DNA of 46,179 nt from NCBI GenBank assembly GCA_944384015.1, contig CALWRT010000156.1, forward strand, positions 1 to 46,179. The letters run 5' to 3'. Shown piece by piece: positions 32,757-41,867 of the stretch. This DNA is from an uncultured Lachnospiraceae bacterium (GTDB taxonomy: Bacteria > Bacillota > Clostridia > Lachnospirales > Lachnospiraceae). A model generated the notes under the pieces. The model worked only from the letters and a program-made list of their open reading frames with translations. It did not search any database and was not told where the DNA came from. Numbering within the stretch: position 1 is the first letter of the stretch; each line of letters begins with the position of its first letter. The position numbers and the translations under genes are program-made.

Positions 32757-33589
32757 GGCTTTGTCCCTCCCTTCTCAAAAGGCCTTCGTACGATGCGTAC
32801 GAGCCCGTTGGCCAGGGGTGGGACTGCCTTGCACAGCAGCCATACAATGAAGCAGCAGATCAGTATGCCGGCCGCAATACCCACGAGAGATAAACCGCAG
32901 ATCATCAGACCAGTGGCGGGCGCCACGAACAGCACTCCAATCCCCTTTCCTACCGCCCATATTCCGGCCGCAAACAAGGCCCCGCCGCCCAGCAGGAACG
33001 CTGCGGCAGCCGCCAGCACGGCCAGCACGGCGCCCAATACAGCCAAAGCCGCCACCAGGGCCAGCTGGATCAGAATTGGAACCGCGCAGATACATAGGGC
33101 AATGATCAGAAATATTTTAAGACAGCCGCCTCTCTTTTTTTCCCTAGGCTGTTCAGATGCCCCGTCCTTCGTCGGCTGTTCCCATTCCCGGTCTTGCTCC
33201 CGGGTCCTATCCCTTTGCTCCCCGCCCGTCTTCTCTCCTCTATATTCTCCGTAATGCTTCTCCTGATACGTCCCTTGATGTCTTTCCCGATCCTCTTCTC
33301 TGCCGCTGCTATATGTCTCTGGCATACGGTGATCTTCAAACCGCTCGTCCATGTATCCTGCGTCCGTATACTCTCCAAATGCCTCAGACTCTTCATCCGA
33401 ACGAAGGCCTTCCCGGATAGTTGCCGCCACCTTCTCGGGGGAACCGAGCTTGCGTATAATTTCATCTTCCTCGCCTTCAGGCGCATCCTCAAAATATTCC
33501 TCATAATATTTCAGCGCCTCTTCCCTGTCAGCATCAGGTATGTCCTGTAAAAGATAAGACAGCTCCTTTAAGAATTCCTCTTTTCTCAT
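32753..33589 (-). CDS. DUF1700-type (HAAS-domain) membrane protein
   Basis: A 278-residue protein starting MRKEEFLKELSYLLQDIP, with EEALKYYEEYFEDAPEGEEDEIIRKLGSP-type helical HAAS domain (residues 1-60). A charged, disordered linker follows (about 70-165), then four or five hydrophobic segments (about 170-260), the middle Ala/Leu-rich. GGGAGG precedes the start at 33589, which overlaps the padR stop (ATGA). DUF1700 proteins are normally co-encoded with PadR regulators and are thought to act as their membrane partners; that link is known context, not shown here. Confidence 0.88.
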   Translation of the reverse strand: MRKEEFLKELSYLLQDIPDADREEALKYYEEYFEDAPEGEEDEIIRKLGSPEKVAATIREGLRSDEESEAFGEYTDAGYMDERFEDHRMPETYSSGREEDRERHQGTYQEKHYGEYRGEKTGGEQRDRTREQDREWEQPTKDGASEQPREKKRGGCLKIFLIIALCICAVPILIQLALVAALAVLGAVLAVLAAAAAFLLGGGALFAAGIWAVGKGIGVLFVAPATGLMICGLSLVGIAAGILICCFIVWLLCKAVPPLANGLVRIVRRPFEKGGTKP

Positions 33590-33909
33590 CTTTCTATCCT
33601 CCCTGAAAACATGTCGCTTATTTTCGATGAATAGGATTGCCACTCGTTTTTATACAGCGCCAGCTGAGCCGATCCCTTCTCCGTAATTTTATAATACCGG
33701 CGGTTGCGGCCCGCAAATTCCCTGTCATATACGATCAGGCATTCATCTTTCTGAAGCCTCCGCAGCACCGGATACAGGGTGGATTCTGAGAGTTCAATCA
33801 CCTTCCTGACATCTTGGGTAATTTTATAGCCATATACCCCTTCCTCCTCCAGGGAGACAACGGCCAGCACAATTGCATCCAACAGCGCCGAGCCTGTATT
33901 AAAAACCAT
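33586..33909 (-). CDS. PadR-family transcriptional regulator
   Basis: A 107-residue winged-helix protein: LDAIVLAVVSLEEEGVYGYKI, ELSESTLYPVLRRLQKDECL (recognition helix) and YYKITEKGSAQLAL (wing) are typical of the short PadR-s1 class. AAGGAGAT precedes the ATG. It heads padR-DUF1700-DUF4097-pspC, and each junction to the third gene overlaps by 4 bases. A 23-base palindrome over its -10 box is the likely autoregulatory site. Confidence 0.94.
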   Translation of the reverse strand: MVFNTGSALLDAIVLAVVSLEEEGVYGYKITQDVRKVIELSESTLYPVLRRLQKDECLIVYDREFAGRNRRYYKITEKGSAQLALYKNEWQSYSSKISDMFSGRIER

Positions 33910-33927
33910 CTGCTCATCTCCTTCGCC

Positions 33928-33960
33928 TTAAAAAACACGCATGAAATCCGTGTTTCCCCG
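33928..33960. repeat. Degenerate palindromic repeat, copy 4, in the padR leader
   Basis: Arms AACACGCAT and ATCCGTGTT around GAA, with the same spacing as the copy at 4398. Here it lies between promoter and padR start, where a terminator would attenuate the operon. Confidence 0.45.
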
Positions 33961-33976
33961 ATATCCTGTCTATGGC

Positions 33977-34009
33977 AATATTATATGTCGTATAATATTA
34001 TATTGTCAA
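33977..34009 (-). promoter_or_regulatory. Sigma-A promoter of the padR operon with overlapping palindrome
   Basis: Minus strand: TTGACA (34009-34004), 18 bases, TATAAT (33985-33980). The palindrome AATATTATA-TGTCG-TATAATATT (33977-33999) covers the -10 box and most of the spacer, the usual place for a PadR operator. Confidence 0.8.
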
Positions 34010-34056
34010 TTAAGATAAACAGAAGATTCCTGAAGAAATCCTAAAGATTTATACAT

Positions 34057-34216
34057 GAAAGCCCAGTCTCAAAGCAAAGACGGACGGACTGCCCTCAGGC
34101 CAGGACGGCTGTGCTTTCGAGACTCTTTCCTCTATGAGCAAGCAGGCCGACAGGCCGTATTGCGAATAGAGGATGAATGGCGGAAGCACTCCTGTGTGCA
34201 GCCATTCAGGGCTTTC
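34057..34216. ncRNA. Structured 160-nt element with paper-foldable four-way junction (candidate ncRNA or small mobile repeat)
   Basis: Four helices nest without gaps. P1: GAAAGCCC (34057-34064) with GGGCTTTC (34209-34216). P2: AGTCTCAAAGC (34065-34075) with GCTTT-C-GAGACT (34113-34124). P3: CCTCTAT and GCAA (34129-34141) with TTGC and ATAGAGG (34160-34172). P4: TGAATGGC (34174-34181) with GCCATTCA (34201-34208). P2 begins on the base after P1, and P4 ends on the base before P1', as expected of a real junction. No believable ORF or T-run is present, so strand is undecided. A poor promoter (TTCCTG, 17, TATACA at 34027-34055) would start plus-strand transcription at its 5' end. I do not recognise the family. 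Confidence 0.55.
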
Positions 34217-34234
34217 CTATACCGTTCTGACGGC

Positions 34235-34291
34235 GCCCAGTCTCAAAGCAAAGACGGACGGACTGTCCTCAGGCCAGGACGGCTGTGCTTT
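34235..34291. repeat. Truncated 57-bp copy of the structured element, abutting the addA stop
   Basis: Matches 34061-34117 at 56 of 57 positions. The single change (34092 C, 34266 T) falls in the loop-proximal CCTCAGGCCAGG hairpin and keeps pairing through a G-U/A-U swap. The copy ends one base before the addA stop codon (34294-34292) and may now serve as that gene's 3' hairpin. Confidence 0.9.
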
Positions 34292-37200
34292 TCAAAGCGG
34301 AACAGGTATTGCCTCCCCAAAGGCAAAGGAATAGATATATGCCTCCTTGACTCGGTTCCCGGTTATCTGTTCCAGAGCCCTCTGATAATACCGAAGCTGA
34401 AGACCATACCGTTTTATCAGGCTGTCCGGGGAGCTTACCCGGTCCGTCTTGTAATCCAGCAGCACAATCTCTCCTCCTTCATAGAAGAACGCGTCCATAA
34501 TTCCTTGGATGAGCACGGTATCATCCTGCTGTCCTGCAGCTCTCTCGCCTTCTTCTTTCTCCCAGATCTCAAGCCCGGCGGCCGGCACCTCCAGGACAAA
34601 CGGCTGTTCCCGGAACAGTCCTCCCTCTTCCTGGGCCTGCTGCATTCTTCTGCCGAGAGGACACTCCAGCAGGCGGCAGATGTCCGGCACATAGATCAGC
34701 CTTCTCTCCCCTTCTGACAGGATTCCCTCCTGCACCAGCTCTTCCAGATAAACGTATACGCCTGTGGAAAGCTTTCCGCCTTCTGCCTGGCGGATCCGGC
34801 CAAAGTCTATATGCTCCAGCAGCCGATGGTACGCGTCCCCTCTGGCTGCCCCGTGCTCCGCGGGCTGCTCTCCTGTAATAAATCTCGGCACCACCGGGTC
34901 AAGCACCGGCTCCGGATATAGCTTCTCCGCCAGCTCATCTTCCAGTTTCTTCTGTTGGCGCTTCAGCTCCGACACGGTCAGTTTTACAGGCAGAGGAATC
35001 CGTCCTTCCCATGGGTATTCATATCCTAGCATCATGTCCAGGGAACTCGGCTTCTTCTTTCGCTCTCCTACCATCGTCTCCCGCAATCTCTTGGCCCAGG
35101 CGCCTCCCATCGCTTGCTCCTTCACTTCTGTCCATACAAGTTCCTCTGCCGTTGTCAAATGCAGACGGAAGCTGCCGTTCCCGTCTTCTGTTCTGCGGCA
35201 GATAGACGGCATAAGAAAATCCAAGCCGGTGGACGCTCCGAAACGGTCTGCGAAGCTCATCTGCATCTGATTCCATTTCCGCATACTCCCCTGGGCGTCT
35301 CGTACCGTTCCGGTCAAAATCAATTTTTCCTTCGCCCTGGTCATTGCCACATAGAGGACGCGCAGCTCTTCTCCCAGCATCTCCTCCCGCATCCTCCTCT
35401 GAATGGTCCGCCGGAACAACGTGGGGATACGCACCCGCTTCTCCTCATCCACATAGTCGATGCCAAGCCCCCAGTCCATATGGAGAACGACAGGGTTTCT
35501 GGCGTCTGTCTCATTGAAGCGTTTTCCAAGCCCGGATACAATCACTACCGGATACTCCAGCCCCTTGCTCTTATGAATGCTCAAAATTTCAACGGAATCC
35601 TGAACCGCTGTCCCCTCATCCGCGTTTCCAAAATCAATATGGTATTTCATCATCCGGTCGATGTAGCGGACAAAATGAAAAACCCCCTTATAGCTTGTAC
35701 TTTCAAAAACAATCGCTTTGTCTACCAGCATGTCCAGGTTCGCTCTGCGCACCGGGCCTCCCTGCATGGCAGACACGTAAGCGCCGAATCCCGTCTCATC
35801 CAGAAGATCCCACAACAGCTGGTGGATTGGCATATAGGTGACTTTTTCCCGGTAAGTATCCACCAGTCTGTAAAAAGCGGAAATTTTATCCCGCGCCGTT
35901 CCATCCGGCCCTTTCTCGGCATATGCCCGGCAAGCTCGGCAGTAAGGCAGCTGAGGGAAAGTGCTTCGGATATAGGCCAGTTCTTCCTCCTGCATCCCCC
36001 CAATCGGAGAACGCAGCACGGCCGCCAGCGGAATATCCTGAAGGGGATTGTCAATCACCCGCAGCATATTCAGCACAGTCTGCACCTCGTAGGAAGAGAA
36101 ATATCCGCTCCTGGAGCTGCTCCGGCACGGGATGCCCTGCGCACTCAGGACTTCCTGGTAGACGTCAGCCCATCCTTCCATTGCCCGCAGAAGGATTACA
36201 ATATCCCCATAACCGATGGGGCGCAGCTTCTGGCTGTTCTTATCGGTCACCTGCATACTCTGCATCAATTCCCGGATCCTGGCAGCTATCATCGCCGCCT
36301 CCAGTTCCCGGGCGGTGCGCTCCTGCTCCCCGGAATCTTTCGGATTTTCCAGGAGAAGCATCTCGCAGGCATAAGCCTCATCTCCCTCCCTGGGAAACTT
36401 TGCTCCGGGATAGAGGGCATTCGCGTCGTCATAGGCAATTCCGCCCAAGTCCTCCTGCATGGCCTCCCGGAAAATACCGTTCACGCCTTCCAGCACTTCC
36501 CGCCGACTGCGGAAATTCTGCCTCAGGTCAATGCGCACGCCAGGGCTAGTTTGGGGCTTCTTCCCGGGCATTCCCTCCGCGCCCTCTTCTCCGGCGTCCC
36601 TTCCGTCTGAGAATAGGCGTTCCTGTTTTCTCTCTTTCTGATCCTCTTCAAGCAGCCTGTAAGTATGGTACTTTTCTAGGAAAAGGGCGGGCCTTGCCAG
36701 GCGGAAACTGTAAATGCTCTGTTTTACATCTCCTACCATGAATAAATTGCGTTCTCCCGTCCCTTTTCCCGCGATGCTGTTCAGCAAGATCTCCTGCACC
36801 AGATTGCTGTCTTGATACTCGTCAATGAAAATTTCCCGGTATCTGCCGGCATAGGCGCGGGCCGTGTCGGTCACAACCCGCCTCCCATCCTCTTCCTTCA
36901 GGAACATGTTCAGGCAGTCGTGCTCCAGATCCGAGAAATCCACCAGGTTTTTTTCCCGCTTCTTATCCCGGAACCGCCGCGCAAACTCTTGTGTAAGCCG
37001 GATCAGCACCTGCGCCGGCTTGCGGCATTTCTTCATGTACGTCCCGTACTCCCTGGTATCCTGGAAAAAGTACCGCTTTTTCAGCCGCTCCAGCTCCTTC
37101 TTATAACCGTCCCTGCGAGCTTTCACTGAAGCTCGCTTCTCTTCTGAAACGGCCGCATCCTTCTTCCTGGACAGCGCAGCCGGCGCATAGGAAGCAATCC

Positions 37201-38011
37201 ACTCGGACAGCTGAACAAAATTTTCAGCTCTTTGTGCCTCCTCAAAAAAGCAGATATCCTCTCTCAGCGCCTCCTCGTACATATAGGGGCCCTCAGGCCC
37301 CAAGGCCTCCTGTACGGCCGCCAGCGCGGCTTCCTGGAAGGAACGTATGGAGCCCTTCAGGCTCTCTTCCAGCCATATCAGCCACTGAGGCTCCCTCTCC
37401 CCGTCTCCGGGGCCGTAGGCATCCAGGCAGCTCTTCAGCCACTCATCCGGCCACGGATAGCTCTGGGCAAACTCATACAGCCCCAGAATCATCCGCTCCA
37501 GCGCCTCATCATTCCTTCCCGGGGCATAGCAGCCCGTAAAGGAGAAAAAGTCTGCGTCCCCTTCTTTATAGAAATCTTCCAGCAGCTCTCCCAGCACATC
37601 CTGGCGCATAAGGGATAGTTCCCCATCCTCTCCCACCCGGAAAGACGGATCCAGATCCGCCTCTTCATAGTTGTTCCTGATTACCTGCATACAGAAACTG
37701 TCAATCGTCATGATGGAGGCTGTATGGATCAAAGTCAGCTGTTTCATCAGATGGGCATCCTTAGGCCGCCGCTTTCTGGCCTCCTCCAAAGCTCTGCGGA
37801 TCCGTTCCCGCATCTCCTCGGCCGCCGCCCGGGTAAAGGTAACCACCAGCAGATCATCCACATCTGCCGGATCCTTCTCATCCAGAATCAAGCTCATAAT
37901 CCGCTCTACCAGCACAGCCGTTTTGCCGGAACCGGCAGCTGCTGCCACGAGAATATTTTCTTTTCTCGTCTCAATGACCTTCTTCTGGTCATCTGTCCAG
38001 GTCATCCCCAT
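34292..38011 (-). CDS. addA: AddA, helicase-nuclease subunit of AddAB
   Basis: ATP-dependent 3'-5' helicase with C-terminal nuclease; with AddB it resects double-strand breaks for RecA. The 1239 residues show Walker A AAAAGSGKT (about 23-31), FIDEYQDSN (Walker B, motif II), VGDVKQSIYSFR, SIHKSKGLEYPVV (motif V) and YVAMTRAKEKL (motif VI). The nuclease motif is QGIMDAFFYEGGEIVLLDYKTD-like near residue 1160 (Asp and Lys of the RecB type). The start MGMTWTDDQKKVIE at 38011 has AAGGTG upstream and matches family N-termini; a frame to 38083 lies deeper in addB. It overlaps addB by 23 bases. A repeat-derived hairpin directly follows the stop. Confidence 0.95.
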   Translation of the reverse strand: MGMTWTDDQKKVIETRKENILVAAAAGSGKTAVLVERIMSLILDEKDPADVDDLLVVTFTRAAAEEMRERIRRALEEARKRRPKDAHLMKQLTLIHTASIMTIDSFCMQVIRNNYEEADLDPSFRVGEDGELSLMRQDVLGELLEDFYKEGDADFFSFTGCYAPGRNDEALERMILGLYEFAQSYPWPDEWLKSCLDAYGPGDGEREPQWLIWLEESLKGSIRSFQEAALAAVQEALGPEGPYMYEEALREDICFFEEAQRAENFVQLSEWIASYAPAALSRKKDAAVSEEKRASVKARRDGYKKELERLKKRYFFQDTREYGTYMKKCRKPAQVLIRLTQEFARRFRDKKREKNLVDFSDLEHDCLNMFLKEEDGRRVVTDTARAYAGRYREIFIDEYQDSNLVQEILLNSIAGKGTGERNLFMVGDVKQSIYSFRLARPALFLEKYHTYRLLEEDQKERKQERLFSDGRDAGEEGAEGMPGKKPQTSPGVRIDLRQNFRSRREVLEGVNGIFREAMQEDLGGIAYDDANALYPGAKFPREGDEAYACEMLLLENPKDSGEQERTARELEAAMIAARIRELMQSMQVTDKNSQKLRPIGYGDIVILLRAMEGWADVYQEVLSAQGIPCRSSSRSGYFSSYEVQTVLNMLRVIDNPLQDIPLAAVLRSPIGGMQEEELAYIRSTFPQLPYCRACRAYAEKGPDGTARDKISAFYRLVDTYREKVTYMPIHQLLWDLLDETGFGAYVSAMQGGPVRRANLDMLVDKAIVFESTSYKGVFHFVRYIDRMMKYHIDFGNADEGTAVQDSVEILSIHKSKGLEYPVVIVSGLGKRFNETDARNPVVLHMDWGLGIDYVDEEKRVRIPTLFRRTIQRRMREEMLGEELRVLYVAMTRAKEKLILTGTVRDAQGSMRKWNQMQMSFADRFGASTGLDFLMPSICRRTEDGNGSFRLHLTTAEELVWTEVKEQAMGGAWAKRLRETMVGERKKKPSSLDMMLGYEYPWEGRIPLPVKLTVSELKRQQKKLEDELAEKLYPEPVLDPVVPRFITGEQPAEHGAARGDAYHRLLEHIDFGRIRQAEGGKLSTGVYVYLEELVQEGILSEGERRLIYVPDICRLLECPLGRRMQQAQEEGGLFREQPFVLEVPAAGLEIWEKEEGERAAGQQDDTVLIQGIMDAFFYEGGEIVLLDYKTDRVSSPDSLIKRYGLQLRYYQRALEQITGNRVKEAYIYSFAFGEAIPVPL

Positions 38012-41000
38012 TCTCTTCACCTTCCCCCGACAGTCTTTTCCATATTTCTTCATCTGCAAAGGAACGCAGTCTTCGGTACGCAAACCCTTCTATATGCTCG
38101 TCAAACCCGCATACGCCGCGGTAAGGACAGTAATCGCAGGCTGTACGCGTCCCTTTCCGGTAAGGATGGATGCCGATCTCCCCGCCTATAATCTCATTTC
38201 CGAAAGTTTCCATTTTGTCCCTGACATACCTCATCAGCTGCTGGATCTGTCCCGTCTGGGCCACGCTGGAGCGGGCGCCTGCTTCCCCGCTCTTAGTCAT
38301 TGTCACCGGTATCGCAAGGGAAGAGGTACCAATTTCCCCATCCAGCAGGCGAATAATATCCGGGTTGCTGTTTACAAGTCCCTTCATGCGCAGCTCCCTC
38401 AGAAATTCTGTCTCTAGTTCCCCCTCCGACAGACTGCCGTCTGTCTCCAGTATAGGATCTTGGATATGGTAATACAGCATAGCCGCCGGTATCACCTCTT
38501 TGCGCAGATGCGTCCTCTGCTCCATCTCAGCCGCCGCGCTCATGTAGACAACAAGCTGCAGCGACAGGCCATAATATACTTCCGATACGTCAAAATTCTT
38601 ATTGCCTGTCTTATAATCTACCACTTTTACATAGACATTATCTTCATCTTCATAGCAGTCCGTACGGTCAATCCTGCCGGAGAGCTTCATCTCGCTTCCG
38701 TCCCCCAGCGGTATGCGAACCGCCTGAAGATGATCCGCCTGGGAGAAAGACACCTCAAAGCCGCGGGGCACAAAGGAACCTCTTCTCACCTGGAGGGTCA
38801 CCGCCCATACCGTGCGCCTGCCCATCTGTTTCATCCGTTCGATCATGTAGCTGTTCCTGGCACTGGACAGGAGGATTGTGTTCCCGTATTCTTCTGCCAC
38901 TTCCTCCACACAGCCGTCCATCAGCGCTTCCTGGCTGTCCCTGTCGATGTCGAACCAGGTGTGGGGGCCTTCTTCCAGCCTCTGCGTGTACAGTTCCAGC
39001 GCTTTATGCAGGATATTGCCCAGATCCAGAGCGGCAAAGGTATATTCCTCCCTTTCCTTCAATCTCAGGCCGTAAGCAAGAAAATGAGCATAGGCGCAGG
39101 CGGCGTATTTCTCCAGCCTAGTCACGCTGCCCTGAAGCTCTTCCCCATAGACCGCCCGCGCGGCAGCCTTCGAGATTGACAGGTCGCTGTGTCCTCCCTC
39201 CAGGGCATCTGCAAGCATACCGATCTTCTCCCGGAATCCTTCTCGGTGAGCGTAATAATCCGCAAGTTCCCGCATTCCGTCATCGTCCATTCCACGCTCC
39301 CTCAGCTGCCTTGCCAGCAGGGCGTACCCATCTTTGGCTGACACCGGCAGTTCCCTTTGTTCCGGCGTGTATGATCCCTCCACCTTGAGCGATGGATACA
39401 TCTCCCTCAGAAGGCCGATGAGATACGACGGCCTGGACACCTCTCCCTTGCGGTTCACGCCGCAGTAGCTCAGATACAGCCGCCCGCTTGGTTTGGTTAA
39501 GTTCCGGTACAGATTAAACCGCTGGGTATAGGAATTCTCCCGCGCTGTGGGCGCCATCCGCACGGCAGTCCCTTGCAGCATCTGGCGGTCCATCTCTGAG
39601 AGGATGCTCCTCCTCTCCCTTATAGCAGGAAGCACCCCGTCGTTGGCTCCCAGGACGAACAGCGCCCGGATTCCCTTCAGCCTTGTCCTCTCCAAGTCTC
39701 CCACGACAATCTGTTCCCCCGTGGGCGGTATAATTCCCACCTTGGCCTCTTCCAGGCCAGCATCCAGTATCTTGGCATATTCGGCGAGATTCGTCGTCTC
39801 GTCCCCAAGCAGTTCTACAAGCTTATCGAACAATTCTATGACAATCCGGTATACTTGAGAATATTCTTTGGCCAAGGCAAGTTCGCCCGTCTCTGTAAAA
39901 TGCGACTCATATCCGGCCAGTTTTTCCTGAATGCCTGCCTCCGTGCACCAGCGATAGAGCTCCTGTGTCCGCTCCCGCACTGACTTTTTTCCTCTCAGCC
40001 TATTCCGGCAAGGGGCTGCTGCTGCCAAGAACTTTTCCCTAATCTCATTGAGTTCCTCCAGCTCCTGGGCTGTCTGCCCCTGGCACAGCTTCGTCCAGGC
40101 AGACGCATAGTCCTTGAACCTGCGGATTCCCATGGCCACGCAATAGTTATCCAGCAAATCCACTTCCCCGGCAGGAATACCGGAGAGTCCGCAGCGCAGA
40201 TAGCGGAACACGCTGTCATAAGAGAAATCTTCCTCCGCCATCTTAAGCACTGCTCTCAAAAATTCTACAAAAGGGTTCTCCAGGATCCCCCGCTTATCAT
40301 CTACAAAACAAGGAATTCCATAATCGGCAAACTGTCTCTCTACATAGCGGGCATATCCTTCCATATCTCCTATAACTACAGCAATCTCCCGGCAGGAATA
40401 GCCTTCTTCCCGAATCAGCCTCTTGATTTCTCTTCCTGCCTCCCGAATTTCACCGGCCGGGCTTGCCGCCCTGCATACCCGGATCGCTTCTGGCTCTCCA
40501 GCCCAGACTGCGCCGTCATAGCGCAGAAGATGTTTTTCCAGAAACATAAGCTCCGGCGCCGAATGAAAACGCGGCGGGCATTCCTCTGCTAAAAGTACCG
40601 TCTCCTCTTCCGGAACCTGCTGTTCAAAGGCAATATTTCTGAGACTGCGGATCGTATCTTTGCTCAGCGCGAACAGTTCCTCCTCCCGTATCGCCGTAAA
40701 TGGGTACTCTGCCGGATCCATGGTCACTGTCACGAATACCTTCCTTGCGTATTTCAGCAATTTTTCCAAGAAACGGTACTGTATCGGGGTAAACCCTGTA
40801 AATTCATCAAGGGCAAATACACTGCTGCGGATGATAGAAGAATGCTCCGATACCTGGCAGAGCACTTCCAGCAGCTCTTCCGCCGTCACGTATTCTTCTG
40901 CCTTATATTCCTGGAACGCCTCATATAGTACAAGGATATCCTGGAGTTTTCCGCAAAGCAGCTTCTGATCCTTCATCGCTTGGATCCCTTGCAGAAGTTC

Positions 41001-41411
41001 CTCCTTTCCCACATTATACTGCACCATTTCAGACAGAATAGACTTCATTTCTCCTACATAGCCCATCCGTTCCAGCTTATCCCCGAGCACTCCTAATTCT
41101 TTCTTCTTCTCCCCGGCAAGCCTGCGGATCACAAGGCTCTTGCCGGTCTCCTCAAGCACCTTGAAGTCATCTTTTCCCAGCTCGTCAAATACATGATAGG
41201 CCAGCCGCTGAAAACTTTCCACGTCAATGTTCATAATGCCCCGCCTGGGATGCATACGAACAAGCTCCTGCTGGGTCTGCATCGTGAACTGCTCTGGTAC
41301 GAGCACCACATATCTCTGGCGGGGATTTTTCATCGATTCTTCTATTAAATTTTGATAGAGCCGGTAAGATTTACCGGCTCCTGAACATCCTATCCATAAC
41401 TGCAGCGACAT
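37989..41411 (-). CDS. addB: AddB, nuclease/inactivated-helicase subunit of AddAB
   Basis: Partner subunit that carries the second nuclease and the iron-sulfur staple, 1140 residues. The N-terminus has Walker A GCSGAGKSYRLYQ (about 9-21). The nuclease is SGRIDRTD and VKVVDYKTGNK (about 920-950). Cys in YAACAYAHF (about 765) and the cluster CDYCPYRGVC (about 1100) supply the four [4Fe-4S] ligands. AGGAGACAAGT precedes the ATG. It is transcribed ahead of addA and follows the glyoxalase-like gene by 12 bases, so that gene may be in the same operon. Confidence 0.95.
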   Translation of the reverse strand: MSLQLWIGCSGAGKSYRLYQNLIEESMKNPRQRYVVLVPEQFTMQTQQELVRMHPRRGIMNIDVESFQRLAYHVFDELGKDDFKVLEETGKSLVIRRLAGEKKKELGVLGDKLERMGYVGEMKSILSEMVQYNVGKEELLQGIQAMKDQKLLCGKLQDILVLYEAFQEYKAEEYVTAEELLEVLCQVSEHSSIIRSSVFALDEFTGFTPIQYRFLEKLLKYARKVFVTVTMDPAEYPFTAIREEELFALSKDTIRSLRNIAFEQQVPEEETVLLAEECPPRFHSAPELMFLEKHLLRYDGAVWAGEPEAIRVCRAASPAGEIREAGREIKRLIREEGYSCREIAVVIGDMEGYARYVERQFADYGIPCFVDDKRGILENPFVEFLRAVLKMAEEDFSYDSVFRYLRCGLSGIPAGEVDLLDNYCVAMGIRRFKDYASAWTKLCQGQTAQELEELNEIREKFLAAAAPCRNRLRGKKSVRERTQELYRWCTEAGIQEKLAGYESHFTETGELALAKEYSQVYRIVIELFDKLVELLGDETTNLAEYAKILDAGLEEAKVGIIPPTGEQIVVGDLERTRLKGIRALFVLGANDGVLPAIRERRSILSEMDRQMLQGTAVRMAPTARENSYTQRFNLYRNLTKPSGRLYLSYCGVNRKGEVSRPSYLIGLLREMYPSLKVEGSYTPEQRELPVSAKDGYALLARQLRERGMDDDGMRELADYYAHREGFREKIGMLADALEGGHSDLSISKAAARAVYGEELQGSVTRLEKYAACAYAHFLAYGLRLKEREEYTFAALDLGNILHKALELYTQRLEEGPHTWFDIDRDSQEALMDGCVEEVAEEYGNTILLSSARNSYMIERMKQMGRRTVWAVTLQVRRGSFVPRGFEVSFSQADHLQAVRIPLGDGSEMKLSGRIDRTDCYEDEDNVYVKVVDYKTGNKNFDVSEVYYGLSLQLVVYMSAAAEMEQRTHLRKEVIPAAMLYYHIQDPILETDGSLSEGELETEFLRELRMKGLVNSNPDIIRLLDGEIGTSSLAIPVTMTKSGEAGARSSVAQTGQIQQLMRYVRDKMETFGNEIIGGEIGIHPYRKGTRTACDYCPYRGVCGFDEHIEGFAYRRLRSFADEEIWKRLSGEGEENGDDLDR

Positions 41412-41423
41412 ACTTGTCTCCTA

Positions 41424-41789
41424 TTATTTTGCGGGAATCATCTCAATCCAATAGCCATCCGGATCTTCAATGAAATAAATTCCCATGCTCTCATTCTCAA
41501 AACAGATAATTCCCATTTCCTTATGACGCTTATGTACTGCCTCGTAGTCGTCGGCCTCCAATGCCAGATGGAATTCTCCTTCCCCCAGATCATATGGTTC
41601 CGTACGGTCTCTGAGCCATGTCAGCTCCAATGTAAAGCCAGTCTTCCCATCTCCCAAGTATACGAGCCGAAAAGAGTGATCAGAAGCCTCCTTCGTCCGC
41701 ACAGGCTCAAGTCCCAGCGCCTCTTTGTAGAACTTTATGCTTCTGTCCAAATCCAGCACATTAAAATTAAAATGGTTAAATGCGATCAT
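41424..41789 (-). CDS. Glyoxalase/VOC-fold protein (GloA-like)
   Basis: A 121-residue metal-dependent VOC protein. The start MIAFNHFNFNVLDLD (41789) has GGAGGG upstream; a frame to 41825 lacks one. Candidate metal ligands are His6 (FNHFNF), Glu of TLELTW, His of GEFHLALEA and Glu of GYWIEMIP, the complete glyoxalase I pattern. SIKFYKEALGLEPV and FIEDPDGYWIEMI are the family landmarks. Lactoylglutathione lyase is the common annotation, but clostridia usually lack glutathione, so the real substrate could be another thiol adduct. It lies 12 bases before addB. Confidence 0.88.
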   Translation of the reverse strand: MIAFNHFNFNVLDLDRSIKFYKEALGLEPVRTKEASDHSFRLVYLGDGKTGFTLELTWLRDRTEPYDLGEGEFHLALEADDYEAVHKRHKEMGIICFENESMGIYFIEDPDGYWIEMIPAK

Positions 41790-41867
41790 ATGCGCCCTCC
41801 TTCTTCTCTCTTGCTCTGCAGCCATTGTACCATAGGCTTATCTTTTCTACAACGATGGTTTCTGTTA

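Noticed and set aside
34055..34717. Plus-strand open frame of 220 codons starting in the structured element
   Set aside because: It carries no ribosome-binding site, crosses both repeat copies and runs antisense into addA. The repeat explains the apparent internal duplication.
35114..36610. Plus-strand open frame of 498 codons inside addA
   Set aside because: It is antisense to a gene with intact helicase motifs, its translation is rich in His, Arg, Pro and Cys with no domain, and it has no ribosome-binding site. Long antisense frames are expected in GC-balanced coding DNA.
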